NCBI GenBank assembly: GCA_036897445.1
Contig: JAYMTL010000016.1
Span: 1 to 64,000 of the forward strand
DNA from: Pelargonium tetragonum
Lineage: Eukaryota > Streptophyta > Magnoliopsida > Geraniales > Geraniaceae
Length of the DNA: 64,000 nucleotides
Direction of reading: 5' to 3'
Part shown: positions 48,251-61,100 of the stretch, one piece after another
Layout of the letters: the number at the start of each line of letters is the position of its first letter
Numbering within the stretch: position 1 is the first letter of the stretch
Notes under the pieces: generated by a model
Told to the model about the DNA's origin: nothing
The model's input: the letters and a program-made list of their open reading frames with translations, nothing else
Database searches by the model: none
Position numbers and translations under genes: made by a program

Positions 48251-51200
48251 AAATTACTTTGGCGAGTTCCCGACTTGTAAAAGGAAACTCGGTTATCAGG
48301 ACTACACTAAAAAGATAGAAATCTCCTCCTACTCTTTTTTTAGTCGCTTGCTTTACCAGCGTTTGTTTTTGCTTATACCCTAATTAAAGAAATACGTACA
48401 TTCTATACTGAACTGAGGTGATTACAGGACCCTCCCGGATTACTACTCGTATTGTAGTGCTCCTTAAAGATTAAAAAAATCCCAAAAAGCTCATAGACTT
48501 GCCAAAAGAAGTCTTTACAGGAGGGGCTTGCCTATATTTTAAATCCAAATTAATAGTATCAAGGAGTCTCCTTAGAATAAACTAAAACTAAGAATCGTTG
48601 GGGTTGGGGAAAATCCTTATGGAATAGAGGAGTTAGCTCTACTTATATAATTTTCAGGAATTGATTTTCTATGTAAGTACTCTTTACAAAACTGCTTGTG
48701 CTTGACTAAGTATCATTTAAAGAAAGGGTTTCCGTACAATTACCACAACTTTCCAGGAAAAAGCTAGGCACCGTCACGTTGAAAGAGGGCTTTTAGCACA
48801 AGGTTTAATAATAATAAAAATTCCTAAAGTTAGAGTTGAGGCTTAAAAAGGAGGTTCATCCTAGTTTTAATTGTTAGTTATTAAGAGAGACCACTTTATT
48901 CTATAAGGGAAGTTTCGGGGGAGTTTAAACCTTTTAGACTAGATTCAGAACCGGGAGAACGCAAATAAAGAAGACTTCCCTCTGTATTTAAGATTTCAGG
49001 ACACAACAAACACAAGAAGAAACCTACTTTTCCTTTAGTTGGAGTCCTTTTTATTCTTTGCCCTACAGGAGTACAGGGGTCCCCAGTAAAAACTTGTATC
49101 TAATCTTTATTACTTTGTGTGTTTTAAAGGATCTAATAAAATTTCACTTGTTAACCACCTTCTTTGTAATATAAAGAAGCCCTCCTATTTAGGGACCCCT
49201 TTCAGTTCAGAAGGATAGATTTCGGGTATACTCGTACAGGATAGAATTTGATACAAGTAAAGTAATAGAAGTGGGTTCCCTTTCGAATAGCATTTCTTTT
49301 TTTTGAGATTACTGGCTTTTGAGGGAGCTTTGCTGAGGTAAATCCAATACTTATAAAGTTGTAAAAACAAGAGCAAGAGTTCCTTTGGTTTTTATACTAA
49401 GTAATAGCTCATTCTGTGCTGCCAAGGTTTTACTAACACTAAAAGGGGCCTTTTGAGACTCTCAAATCCAAGCACTCTTTGATTAAAAGTCTATTTCGGA
49501 TTCTCCGGATCTATCCTGAAACTGAAAGCACGGTTAATTTGGGTCTATACTTTAATATATGGTTTACTACTCTTGGGTATTTTTACTAAACCATTCACAC
49601 ACAGCCTAACCCTTATATTATAGAATAACTTCAATTAAGGTTAAAATTCAAATGCTTCTAATTTGACTTTGATTTTAAGAAACCCTTGAAACTTTTTGAC
49701 TTTATATTTCAGGATCCTTTAACTTCGTTACCTTGTGACTTTTGGATTTATACTTTATAGTTTAGGACTATTCCCTTATACAACAAGTAAGTTAAAAGGC
49801 CGCCTTATTTAACGTTTAAAAATATGCATTTTATAAGGTGTGCTTCCCTATGCAGGAGTGGTTCCGTTTCAAGTAGAGAAGATAGATAACAACATTATTT
49901 AATTGTGTAGATATTATTCTATAGCAAGATTTTATCTACTAAGGGCGTAAATTCCTTTGATTATTTTGTAAAAGAGCGGATTGTTATTAAAAAGCAAGAA
50001 TGAAGGGTAAAATATTTGAGAAAAAGGTATGCCGAGAGAAATGGATGGGGAAGACTTTACGTCATGTGTTGATGAAAAATTGAAAGATTTAGAATGTAAT
50101 GAAAAGCGGCTGCTGGCGTAAAAAGGGTAGAATTTATACACTTAGAATTGAAGTGAAATAGGAGGGTTTTCCTTTGAATAGAAAAAAGAGATTGAAAACA
50201 AAAAGAGGAAAAGGCTAGCCAGGAAACTGACATGAAATTGCTATCTTTCTGGAATGAGTCATAATTAAAAAGCTTTGTGTTTTAGAGTATAGGATTTTTT
50301 TGGTATTCGAATCTGAGCCATTCCAGCCTACTTTACCTAAGGAAGAAGTTAAAAAAACCTCTAGTAGAGACCCTATAAAAAAAGTGTATTGAAATTTCTA
50401 TCTTTATATCAATATAATATATACTTAATGTATAAAAAGGTATTTAGTAAAAGTATAGCCCAGGGATCTTCATCAATAGATCGTTTTCTTGAGTTGAGTC
50501 ATTTTGCAATAAAGTAAGGCCAGTAAGCACGAACCCTTGTTCAGACATACGGGGCTTTTTAAGAACCCTCCTTTTTAGACATTTTATTTAGTAAGAGGGA
50601 AAAATCAAAGTCTTTTTTTAGATAGTAGAGCCTTTGCTCGGTACTCCTTTAGCTTTAGTTTAGAGAGAATTTGCTATTCCTAGCTATTAAATCTTTATTG
50701 TGGCCTGAACTGAAAGCAAGTAAAATTTAGACTTCAGCTACCCCTCAAGTTATTCGATAAGAGTTCTACTTATTTGTATGCCGGTTCTTTTTCCATGAAT
50801 CACAAAAATTATGAGACTATCTTTCTAGAGTCCTCTCAAGGAATTCGCCAATGTGCAGTACTTATAACTTACAGCAGTAAAAGGCGATTTAGATATATGC
50901 CGCTTTCCAGTTAATTTACTCTTTTCTTTAAGTAAGTGCGCCCCTAAAGAGAGAATCCGTCTAGTTATCAAACCTCCGCGGGGGGCTTTTCTAACCCTAA
51001 ACTTTTGCTTAGTTAAGCCGTATGAATTGCAACAAGAAAGCCTACAAGGAAAAGTTCAAGATTAAGATATTGAGGGTAGGAAGTCTTTTACTTTATAGGA
51101 TTTTCCTAATCCCCCATTTGCATAGATTATGTAATTTCAGGTAATATACTAAACTTAAGAAATAAATTATATGTTTTAAAAAGCGCTAAAAAGACTTTTT

Positions 51201-53847
51201 ATAGGAGATTTTTTTTGAGCTATCTTTAAAATTATAGAAAAAGATATTTTAGATCTCCTTGCAGAGCTTCTTAAACTTATAAGCTTAATATCAAACCGAA
51301 ACTTTGAAAGTTCTACTTTGGAATATTCACAGCAATAAAGGCGCACACCGAAGTCTTTCGTTTCCCAGTAATTAAATAGGCAACTCTTTAGCATATTTTC
51401 AACAGCTATTCAAAGTATTTTGACCTTATTCCAACCCAGGAGTTAAACTCTATACGGTGGAGCCCCTTAAGCCTAAAAATCACTTTATAGAGTACACCTT
51501 TTGCTGCTGGTTATATAATAAGAATCCCGATCCATAAAAATACAGACAAACACATTGAGCCGCCTAGCAGTGTTTAGTTTAATAATGTATCCTGGGTATA
51601 AACTCAAAATTACCAGTTACCTAATCCCGCGTGCTACCTAAGGAAAGAATAGGATTTTGACCCCCTTATTAGACCAGAATAACGAATTGTTATAAAAAAC
51701 CCCTTTAAACTAGACTATATTTTACTAGTAATTTAAAGAAGTGTAAATAATATAGAAATTTCTGTAAGTTCAGGTGCTCAGGTTAGATATACATAAACGA
51801 GGTATGGATCCGGTGAGATTTCATCGTTTAAAGGATTCCTTTTTATTAGGAGTTCTACTTACTATAAAAGTACTCTTAAGAATACTAAAGTCTATCTCCT
51901 TAGCTGTCAAACTTTGCAGTATGGGATTAGACTTTTTAATAAAATTTATTCTGTAAAGGTATCCATTTCTAGGATCAACCTTAAAAAAGGGGGGTCCTAT
52001 CTATCCAAGTTTTTTTTATTTTGCTTGCTATCTTTTGGTCCATATGAGATTTCTACACCAACTTTTCTAGTTCTTTTATTCTTTATTTTATCATAATCCT
52101 TAATAGGAGCGTGTTGTTGAACTCGAGTTTTCGCACTTTTGGCTTTTTTACAGCATAGAGGTCGGCCCCATTGAGAATTCCCCTTACTAAATATACTCTG
52201 AAATTATTAGAAGGAGAGTCCGCCAGAGCATAGAGGACCCCTTACCCAATAGAAGCTCTTTTGCAGTCCTTTAGTAAGTTCATATCATGTTAAAGGTTCT
52301 TAGGTTTATTGTAGATAGAGTGTAGTTCCTTTTTGAATTGAGTAATCATAAGTACTGGGAGAGGACGACAGCTAAAAAAGAGTCGGGGGATTCTTAATGA
52401 TCCTTGGTTGCTCTTGATTGAAAAGTTTCTAGAGCGAGTAGTTCCCGATTTTTGAGACTAGAAACTGGGATATTCTTTGACAAACAAGTAGCGAGACGCC
52501 TAACTTATAGCCGAAATACCTGTTGAGTGTTTAACCTTCTGAGGAAGCTTATAGTAAGAATTTCCTATAACATTGTAGAAAGTTTTTAAAGCTAACCAAA
52601 ACCGGCCTAGATCAATAACCCAAAAACAAAATTTCTTTTTAAGGGGTTATATCAAGAGTCTGGGGAATCCTTATTTACCGAAGACCCCTCTCTAAACAGG
52701 AAATATTGTCTTATAAACACTAAAGTGTCATCCTATAAAGGGACGCTTCGAAAAGGCCTACGGGTCTTTATTCTAAATGCATTTTGCAGCTTTCTAGATC
52801 CCAGATACATTAGTCTTCTCTTTGTTTTACTTATAATGTTGTTAGTCTAAAAGGGTTTCTCTAGAACTTGTCTTGATTGATGAAGGGGCTAAAACTACAA
52901 AGTCAAAAATTGCTTATAATCGGGATACATATATAGAGTAGTATATTCCAGTACCTGTGAAGAGAAAGCTTTTTTCTACACTTGTCCGGTAAAAAATTCA
53001 TATCCAATCGGAGAAAGACTAGAAATACAAATCAAAGAACAAGTCTATAAAGGAGTTTTGAATTCCAAAATGAATTAAAGTTTTTCACCTCAGCTGAACT
53101 TTTTTTATACAGGGTCCTCGTTTTGTGTACTACATCTTGAACAGGGCGTTGTTGCTTTTTTAATGCTCTAAGACCCCAAGATCCCTGAATTGTTATAGTA
53201 AGGACTTTTTATACCTTATACCAGGTAAAGGGATTTTTCATTGTAGTATTGTTGACAAAAAAAAGAAGTCGCTAAAAAGAGGTGTATAGGCGCTATAAAA
53301 ATTTATAAAGATTTCGGGAAGAAGGGAGCATTTAAGTCTAAATACAATGTATTTAATGGATAGTGTTATTTACTACTATACAGTACACCCGGTTTCAGGA
53401 AATTCCTTTTTAGTTAGATTGAGATAGTTAAAGCGTGCATACTACTCGGTCATAGTTCTTTCTCTAAGCGACGCTTAATTTCATATCTATTATTCTCTCT
53501 CTTAGCTCATAAAGTCATTTTAAATTACGCTTACCATTAAGCCCCGTCTTAAGATCCTTCCTTAGAAAACAAGCTAAATCCTAATTTAGAGGATTAGCAA
53601 GGAATGGTTAAAGTTAAAAGAGAAGATCCTTCTGTTGTTAGTTTTCTGAAGGAGCTTATAAAATATCTTTTATAAGCGAGCGTAAAAGTCTAATATGGGG
53701 TATCTTACGCGTTTTTAGCAAACTACTGCTGCAGGACCTTGTTTTAAGGCACTCTAGGGCTATGCAAGTAGGGGAATCTTACTATTCTACTAAATTTGAT
53801 AAATGGAATAATTAGTATAAACTTTAAGCGTGTGAGTCTGTAAAAAA
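48251..53847. other. gene-free spacer
   Basis: No supportable gene. Short frames at 49.2, 49.9, 51.2 and 51.8-52.1 kb (60-72 codons) have no motif and overlap each other in different frames. The GGGGTCCCC palindrome occurs at 49076-49084, and GGATCC-type motifs recur. Confidence 0.65.
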
Positions 53848-53900
53848 AGGCCTGGAAAGCTCTATATGGAAAGACTAAAGCTATTGCCTGGAATTTTACA
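53848..53900 (+). repeat. diverged dispersed repeat, copy A (partner at 57099-57151)
   Basis: Ungapped alignment with 57099-57151 gives about 70 per cent identity over 53 bases. In the best-conserved 36 bases (53863-53898), 28 match, including TATATGG, TATTG and CTGGAATTT. Seven of the eight differences there are transitions (A/G or C/T). Both copies lie upstream of an AAAAGGAAAT-like segment, so the homologous tract may be longer. Such a bias suggests old copies decaying by base deamination or, less likely, RNA-level constraint. Confidence 0.6.
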
Positions 53901-54039
53901 TAATATAAAGGGCTAGGAGACTTTCTAAAAGAGGGAGGGGGACTCCCTTAAAAAGGAAATTACAGGTCTTGGGAGTAGCTTGAAATGAGTATTCCTGTAC
54001 CGTATTTAAATCAAGAAATATTTGTAGATTATATTTTAT

Positions 54040-54053
54040 AGGGGTGGTCCCCT
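54040..54053. repeat. 5-bp GC-rich hairpin
   Basis: AGGGG (54040-54044) pairs with CCCCT (54049-54053) around the loop TGGT. It is a member of the dispersed G-run/C-run hairpins. Confidence 0.6.
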
Positions 54054-55601
54054 TGCTAAAAAAGTGTCCTTTGGATGAAAAGGGAATCCTGTATTGCTAT
54101 TGGACTCAGGACACTAGTAAGAAATTTATTTACTCTATTATGTACGAGAAAGCTTGCTGTATTATCTAAACGGAGTGCTTACCGGCCCAATGTCAAGGGT
54201 GAATTGCTTTATAATGCCGAACTTGTTTCTTAAGTACCCTCTGCATTCTACCTTTAATATAAATATAATATAAAGTAAGTTCCTATCCTAGGTAAATTCA
54301 TTACCTTTAAAATCTCCCGCGATTCCTGATATATGGGCTTACCTTAGATATAAAGAGAACAAAAATTCGAAATAGTCAACCTTGTCCCCAACCGCGCAAG
54401 CTTTATATAAATTAATCAGGAATCCCTTTTTCTAGGTCCCGCATTCCCATAAACACCTTTATACCCTGAATGTGGGCTCTTTTTTCTGCTTAGCGGGTTA
54501 CTTGTACAATAATTTTTAAAAAATAGAAGGGGAATCCCTGTCAGTTTAAACTAATAGTATGTAAGGATCCAGAAATCAAGCTAATTCTAATATTCTATAG
54601 ATTATCTTTGTCTTTACTGGATAAACTGGATAACTTTGCCCAGAGCTTAACAAATTAAGGGTATTCCAAGCCCCAAAACTGCTAGAAATAGAATGTAAAG
54701 GGTTTTTATTTCATTTATGAAACCTATTTTAAAAATAAGAAGAATACAAGTAATAAGGACTTCAAATTAAAAAGAAAGGGGCCTTTTTTTTGTCTTTTTT
54801 GATAAAAGAGGGCATTCTAACTTCAGGTGGGTGCCGGATTATAACTCATTTTGTTCAAACATGTAGTATTCCTAAATTTTTAGGGGTAATTCCCAGCTCT
54901 TTCATTCCATTTTGACGGAGCTTGAGTTACACTAAATCTTAGATACTTTACAAAGGAGTTTGTTTATTAAGAAGAAAGAGTAAACCAAAGGATTTCACTG
55001 TTTAATCCCAGGTTTTTTAGATTAGGAATTCCTTTAATTTCAAGTCAAGTAATTTACAGAGTTTCCCTACTTAAATGAAATTCTCCCACCCTTTTGTAGT
55101 GTTGAAAGATATTTTCTCTTAGTATTGCGTTAGACTTTTCCGCTCCGCAAATATATACACCCAATACTGGAAGAGACCTTGTACACAAGTATGATGTTTT
55201 ATAAGATTTTTTTGTAAATAAAATAAGTAATAGAAGTAGCCAAGAATCCTTTTGGAATTTGTGAACTTTTTATAGTAACTCTGAACACCTCCTAGAAGGG
55301 TAACCTTTAAGAAATAAGCAAGGCCCATACTTTTATATAATTTTATATAATATGAAGTCCTAAAATGCTTAACCTTCTATTAGTTCTATTAGATAGACTT
55401 TTTTATTTAAGATTTGCAGCTCCGGACCTGGGTATCCTTATAGAAACGGGGAGCTTGTAAAGGGAAGACCAAACAAAAATCCTAATAAGGAACACGTATT
55501 TCAAAGCTTCTACTAATTGCTGTAGACTAAAAAAGACACTTAGGAATTCTTACTAAACACCTTCTGATTCCGAGAAAAAACTTAGATCTTGACCTTGGAT
55601 A

Positions 55602-55655
55602 TAGTGGTAACAAGACTTGAACCTATGACCGTGCCCTAAGTTAGCCACGCTCTAC
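55602..55655 (-). pseudogene. tRNA-like fragment (3' two-thirds of a tRNA)
   Basis: On the minus strand the order is that of a tRNA: the D-arm end GTAGAGC, an anticodon-arm-sized segment of 18 bases (GTGGC... to ...GGGCAC, partly self-complementary), GGTC as variable loop, and the T loop TTCAAGT in an ATAGG/CTTGT stem with two wobble pairs. The 5' D strand and the acceptor stem cannot be closed. The layout recalls Lys-, Thr- or Val-type tRNAs, but the loop does not give a safe anticodon. I take it as a decayed tRNA; confidence is moderate because the module order is right. Confidence 0.4.
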
Positions 55656-57098
55656 AAAATTCTAAAGGAGTTGTTTTTAGTAAATTAGTAGGCGCCTACT
55701 AAACCCTGTTTCACTAACTATTCCCAGTTTTCAAGAGTCTTTCTAAAGTAAGCTTAAATTAACAACCCTTTATCTAAGTTATTTTAAATCCCTCTTTTCT
55801 TTTGTAGCTTGGGATTCTAAAGTTTAGAAAAGATACAAAAATGTGGTCCTTTTTATTTTAGGAGTTCGGCTTTTCCTTCCCTCTCAAGTCTAAATAAATC
55901 TCGTTTTTAGATCTGATAAATTAAAGCTTTTCTATTTTTTTTATATGAAGCATCTCTTAATTACAGGACAAAGAGGTTCTAATTAGATTGGTTGTATACT
56001 TTCAGTTCCTGGAGAAAGCCCCTATTAGATAAAAAATGATAAAGGGATTAAACTTAGAAGCCGCCTCTAACGATAAACCAAGAATAAACCTAATGAAAGA
56101 GGGCAAATAGGAACTGCCATACTAACGTTCTATTAAAGATACTGAGACGTAAAATTGAATTTCTGCCTACAAAACTTTAAGCCTTCCTTTACGGACTGTC
56201 CGGTCTTTTCTGGAATTGCATAATATTACGCTTTAACAAGATAGAGAGTATCCGAAGAATTCCGGTTTTTAGGCCTTAGAGTTTGACCCCGAAAGTTAGT
56301 TGAACTTCTTAGTTCGAGGGGAATCCCTTTGATAATAAGAATTTCTTACTTAACTTAATGGAATTTGTTCAATAAACCCTGCTGTGAAAAAAAAAATGGG
56401 TTCTTTTTTCCTATAATAAATCTAAGGGTCGGATACTGGGGAAATTTGATGAATTCCTTATTCCACGCATGGGTCTCTATAGTATACTAATTTATAGCCT
56501 TGATCAGGGAAACCCTTTCATATTTATGGAGATGCTTTATAAGAGAAAAACTATAGCCCACTTGCTCAATTAATTATCATGATCTTTGTTTTTAAATATT
56601 AAATAAGGAAACTTTTCTAAAATTCTTAATTAATAGTATAAAACTTCGTAGTATATAAGAAAAAGTTTAGTAGTTCTCTCAGAAGAATTCCAGCTAATGT
56701 TAAAGCCACTCCTAGTTGAGTTATTGATTCCTAAAGAGGAGCTCTGAATGGCCTTGTTTAAGAGGTTAAAAACACTTATTTTACTTGTACCAGAAAGGGA
56801 TTCCCTTAGTTATAGGAATGCACAAGTTATGAAATAGAAGAGTCTATTATGGGTAGCTTGTTAAAGGATAACCCCTCTTGTTCCTTGTTCTGTTATAGAG
56901 GAAACAAACTTAATAAGAATAGGAAGGAGTCTATGTTACCGACTATAGCGATAGCGAGGTAATGCGTAGTATTAGTTTATTGAACATGTAAAGAAACTTT
57001 CTAACACCCACCAATTAATTGACTTGTTTCTTTTGTTTGAGCTTTCTTTTATTCTTTATTCGTTTCTATAGAGTTATTAAAATAAAATACCTTTCTTA

Positions 57099-57151
57099 AG
57101 GGCTAAATAGTTTTATATGGGAAGATTGGGGTTATTGTCTGGAATTTGACA
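57099..57151 (+). repeat. diverged dispersed repeat, copy B (partner at 53848-53900)
   Basis: This is the second copy of the repeat described at 53848, in the same orientation, about 3.25 kb downstream. Relative to copy A it mostly has T for C and G for A. Confidence 0.6.
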
Positions 57152-57935
57152 GAAGGTTAGGTACTCAGAAGCCCCTTTTAGTCAATCTAGTAGCATATGT
57201 GTCAGATACTTGTTAAAGAAATTGAATTAACTTTTATACTTTTGAATTCTGAGTAAGATTTTTTTGCCAGTTCTAAAAAGGGCACTTTCTTAAAAGGAAA
57301 TAATTGCCCTAAGTTCTACTTCGTTGTGTGTTATTCCGCTGGAAAACGGAAGAGATCCGTCTGGGTTTTAGTTACGACCTTGTTATTAATATTAACTGTT
57401 TACTTTTAATCACTTCCATACGAAATCTTATCTTTTTCTTTGGAGGGAATCCCCTATTGGCGCAATAACACTATACTATATACACCTATTTTGGGTCCTT
57501 AGAAAGCAGACAAGACTCTTTAAATTAAAACGGATTTAATATTCCGGTAACCCGCCCCCCTTATCCTTTATAATATATAAATAAGATATTACAATAAGTC
57601 AAGTCGGGTCTTTTCTATCTTCTGAAAGCTTTAGTTTTCGCCCAAGAACTTACTAGAAGGAAGTTACATTAAGGGGGATCCCGATTCAATTTAATATGAA
57701 TATGCTAGGATAAAGGGGAACTTAGATTTCGAGATACTCTTTTAAGGAATTACTTATAAATAAAAAGACTTGACTTCTTTACCGATACATACTCATAAAA
57801 ATTCTATATCAGCGGGCCCTTAGACTTTCTATTTGTCCCCTACCTAATAAAAGTTTTTTCTGGTTATGCTATAAAGCATTTGAGGTTATCAATAGCAGTT
57901 AATTTCATACCTAAGTGCAGTCTTTCAAGGGTTCC

Positions 57936-57949
57936 GGGGGTATTCCCCC
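57936..57949. repeat. G5/C5 hairpin
   Basis: GGGGG (57936-57940) pairs with CCCCC (57945-57949) around the loop TATT. It is one of the most GC-rich short stems in the window. Confidence 0.65.
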
Positions 57950-58388
57950 ACCGACAGCTTTCTTTTCTTCTTTTTAATTTCTTACAAAACTTTAAAAATC
58001 ATCCTTCTCAGACTTGGTAATTCTTTTGGGGTTCTTTCCTTCAAATATTTTAAACAGGCCAAAGAGTTTTCGCTTAACCAAGGTATTGCAATACTAAGTA
58101 TAATGTACTAAAACTTGATTTTATCTTAGATTTACCGAGGTATACATCCCTATATTTTCTAACAAAAAAAGGATCACTTGGCAAAGATAAAAAGCCCACT
58201 TTAGTGAGGATGCTCGTGATCTTTATAAAGAGTAAATATTCCCGTTTTGGTTTATAATGTTTATTCAATATCCTGGAGGCGCAGAGGGCTTTTCATAAGT
58301 ATGGGTCCTACAAAGCACTACTTTCATTTGAAAAAGAAGTTAAGAATTCTACACTAAAGCTTGATACAGTATCCTAAGCGCTTCCTTT

Positions 58389-58417
58389 CTAGGGTATTCT
58401 TTCAAGAAATACCCTAG
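58389..58417. repeat. 10-bp perfect hairpin
   Basis: CTAGGGTATT (58389-58398) is the exact reverse complement of AATACCCTAG (58408-58417), with a 9-nt loop. One of the best stem-loops here; the stem has mixed composition. Confidence 0.8.
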
Positions 58418-58667
58418 TAACTCTACTCTCCCTACACTTTCTCTACCGAATTCCTCAAAGTTTTAATAAAATTTACATAAGATACTTGTATTAGCAGACG
58501 CTTTTCGTACAAGCCTAAAAAAAGTAAGCTCTTCGCAAATAAAATTTGGCATTAATCTTCCTATAACTTATCCGTGAAGGTACCTCTTTTCCCGTTAAAA
58601 ACTCTAGAATACAGCTTTCATTGTCTTATTCTCAACTTCTCCGCCAAAATAAAGTCCGTAGGTTACT

Positions 58668-58679
58668 CCCCTTTTGGGG
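58668..58679. repeat. C4/G4 hairpin
   Basis: CCCC and GGGG flank a TTTT loop. Same form as the hairpin at 41095-41107. Confidence 0.55.
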
Positions 58680-58825
58680 CTTGCGTTCTCTAGTTGCGGG
58701 TCTCTGAAAGCTGTTTGTATTTTTTTACGCCCCTTACAATTCTGGAGCAGTGTCATTTGAACGAAGGGGAATAAGGGGAAGCGTATAAAAAAGTTTTCTC
58801 TTGAATCCACTGCCTATATTAAATT

Positions 58826-58866
58826 AAGCCCGTTTCAACACTATGATATAAGATAGAAACGGGTTT
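58826..58866. repeat. 11-bp inverted repeat with one G-T pair
   Basis: AAGCCCGTTTC (58826-58836) pairs with GAAACGGGTTT (58856-58866) with a single G-T wobble, around a 19-nt loop. The loop size equals that of the 15601-15639 hairpin, though the sequences differ. Confidence 0.7.
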
Positions 58867-59189
58867 AAATAAGACTCCTTACTTTCAATTAAAGGCTTTC
58901 CTGTAAAAGATAAAGAAATCCGGAATACAAGTGAATTAGAACAATGCCAAAATGACTCTCTATAATAGCTTTTTTCGTTAGTTTAGGTAGCCCTTTTTAT
59001 TTAGCACCCCTTTTTACGCGTATTTATACTATACAATTCCCGGGTTGCTATCTAGAATGCTGTTTATCCGCGGTTTAGGGACCCAGTAAGTGGGGTTTTT
59101 TCGGCTTTTTACCACGGGTTTTCTACTATATATTTCTTGGGCTGCTTGTTTTAGACTCTATAGAATTCAGTTTCCACCCCTATAAAGAT

Positions 59190-59500
59190 ATAAAAGAAAC
59201 TATATAAAATAAATTACTATTAAGCTCCCTCATTATTAACGATAAGCCTAGCGAGAGGTATTACCTTAAAGAAAGAAGTACAACCTATACCCATATTATG
59301 CAATATTAAACTATCTATATACTATACAAGGCACTATTCTATAAAAGTAACCCATAAGACAATAACCCGTAGTACAATAACTACAATACTAGCTACCTAG
59401 TTACACAGTAACCCATAACAAACAAAAAGAAGAGTACAATCCCTATTATAGCTCTTATGCTTCCTCCTTCCTTATTTATAGCTACTCAACAAAGGATGGA
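59190..59500. other. G-poor patch with short direct repeats
   Basis: The plus strand is A/C/T-rich with very little G. AGTAACCCATAA occurs twice (59346-59357 and 59407-59418, 61 bases apart), and ACAATAAC words lie between. No open frame. The strand bias sets it apart from the flanks. Confidence 0.45.
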
Positions 59501-61100
59501 ATCTGTTTAAGCCCTTAGTGAATGCCCCTCTTATTTCGAATCCTCAGCCTTTGCTACTAGAACAATCCATTTATCATTTAATTTATTTAGATTCTTACAC
59601 CTCATACGAGATTTACCTTGGGGCTATAAAAGGAATAAGAAGCTCGGTCTATATCTTGTTATACTAAGCCGCTTCGGGTCAAAACTAGTTCTGAAAAATA
59701 CGGACTCAAAAGGGTTTGCTAAGCATGGATTACAAATTATAGTTAGAAAGAAGAAAGCAACCGGGGTTTAAAAATAAAGAACCACTTAAATGGCAAAAGG
59801 TTTACCGTAAATAAGGACCTGTTAAAAGAAAAAAAGAGACTGGAGTTCGTCCTTATCCATAAGTGTAGAGTACGCGCATAGTTATCTTGTGGGAGCACCC
59901 TCTCTTGCTTTTCTAATCTGAACAAGTGTAATACTAAAGGAATTCCTAAGGTTTCCGTTTAAGCTGTTTTATTTCTGAATCTTGTGCTACGTAAAAAAAG
60001 GCATGGGTTTTGTACAAGTTATTTATCAAAGCTCTGCAAAAAATTATATGAAAAAGGGGCATAAAAATCTTTACTTCACTTTCTTAATATATATAAAATG
60101 AAACTTGGAATTTCGGAGTCGTTATCTTTAACTAAAAATACCTTAATAAATATAGAAGGGAACCCGTTCTCCCAATTTGCTGTTTCTTTAATAGGGGCAT
60201 CTAGAAGCCTTTTAAGAGCATGGGGTCCCCTCTCGGTTTTATTTCATTTTCCTAGACTTTAAACCGCCGCTCGAAATCTACCTTCATGTTATGCTTTTTA
60301 TTCCGGTTTTGAAAGACTTTCATTATAAGCTTCAAATAGAGCTGTTATCTAAGGAATTATGAAACCCCGCTTATTAAGTTAAGTTTTTTAACCTTGTAAA
60401 GGATCTAGAATTCTTTTTACTTTTTTATAACCTAAATTTCATTTTACGCTACAGAAGGTATACATGGAACCTAATTAGAACTATATGGACTTTACTTTAA
60501 GGAAGTTTTCTGCGAAAGTTTCTTTCTTATAGTAATAGGTTGACCCTTCTTAACTTAATTATTGTATCAAGCTTGAGTTTCTAAGAGTTTCTGTTAGGAA
60601 AAGTAGGAAAAGAGTAAGGGGTGCCTCAATTAGAGTTGTGTGCTTACGCTCCTTTTCTTTTCAAGGATTCTTTGAAATATATATAGGGTAAGCCCTTTAC
60701 GGGTAGTAAGACTAAAAAAAGGGGGTACTTGAGATTTTCCTTTTACCTAGATTTTGACAAGTCAGTGGATATCCTTTAATACTGTAAACTACTTACTTGA
60801 ACCAGCGTACTAAACTAAAATAGGATGGTCTATCCAAGACTGAAGGAGTATAAGAACTTTTAGATTCTTATTGCATTTTATTCTATTTAAGGGATTCCCT
60901 TTTCTATAATATACCAAGAAAGCTAAGCATAGACCCTACCCCTATATTCTATATATCGTGCCTTAACTATTTGGAATTAACAAAAAATTCTCGTATATCT
61001 TAAAACCTGACAAAATGATAAGGACTGCGGCTAACCAAACGGGATCCGGTAAGAGAAAAGCAAAGGCCAGAACAGTTAGTAAAGTCCCTCCTTGCAATTA
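59501..61100. other. gene-free spacer
   Basis: AT-rich spacer with GGAATTCC (59939-59946) and the GGGGTCCCC palindrome (60222-60230). The minus frame at 59743-59925 (60 codons) has no recognisable feature. Confidence 0.6.

Larger units (their letters stand above)
53901..57098. other. gene-free spacer between the two repeat copies
   Basis: Contains a G4/C4 hairpin (54040-54053), GGAATTCC (55025-55032) and the minus-strand tRNA-like fragment (55602-55655). No protein gene is supported; the one longer frame (55119-55328 minus, 69 codons) has no motif. Confidence 0.6.
57152..59190. other. gene-free spacer dense in hairpins
   Basis: Four clear hairpins fall within about 1 kb (57936, 58389, 58668, 58826). 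No gene is supported: the minus frames at 58074-58268 and 58604-58810 have no motif and the second contains one of the C4/G4 hairpins. Confidence 0.6.

Noticed and set aside
51774-52096. Two overlapping plus-strand 60-codon frames rich in hydrophobic residues
   Set aside because: Length is at the chance level, they overlap in different frames, and hydrophobicity follows from T-rich codons.
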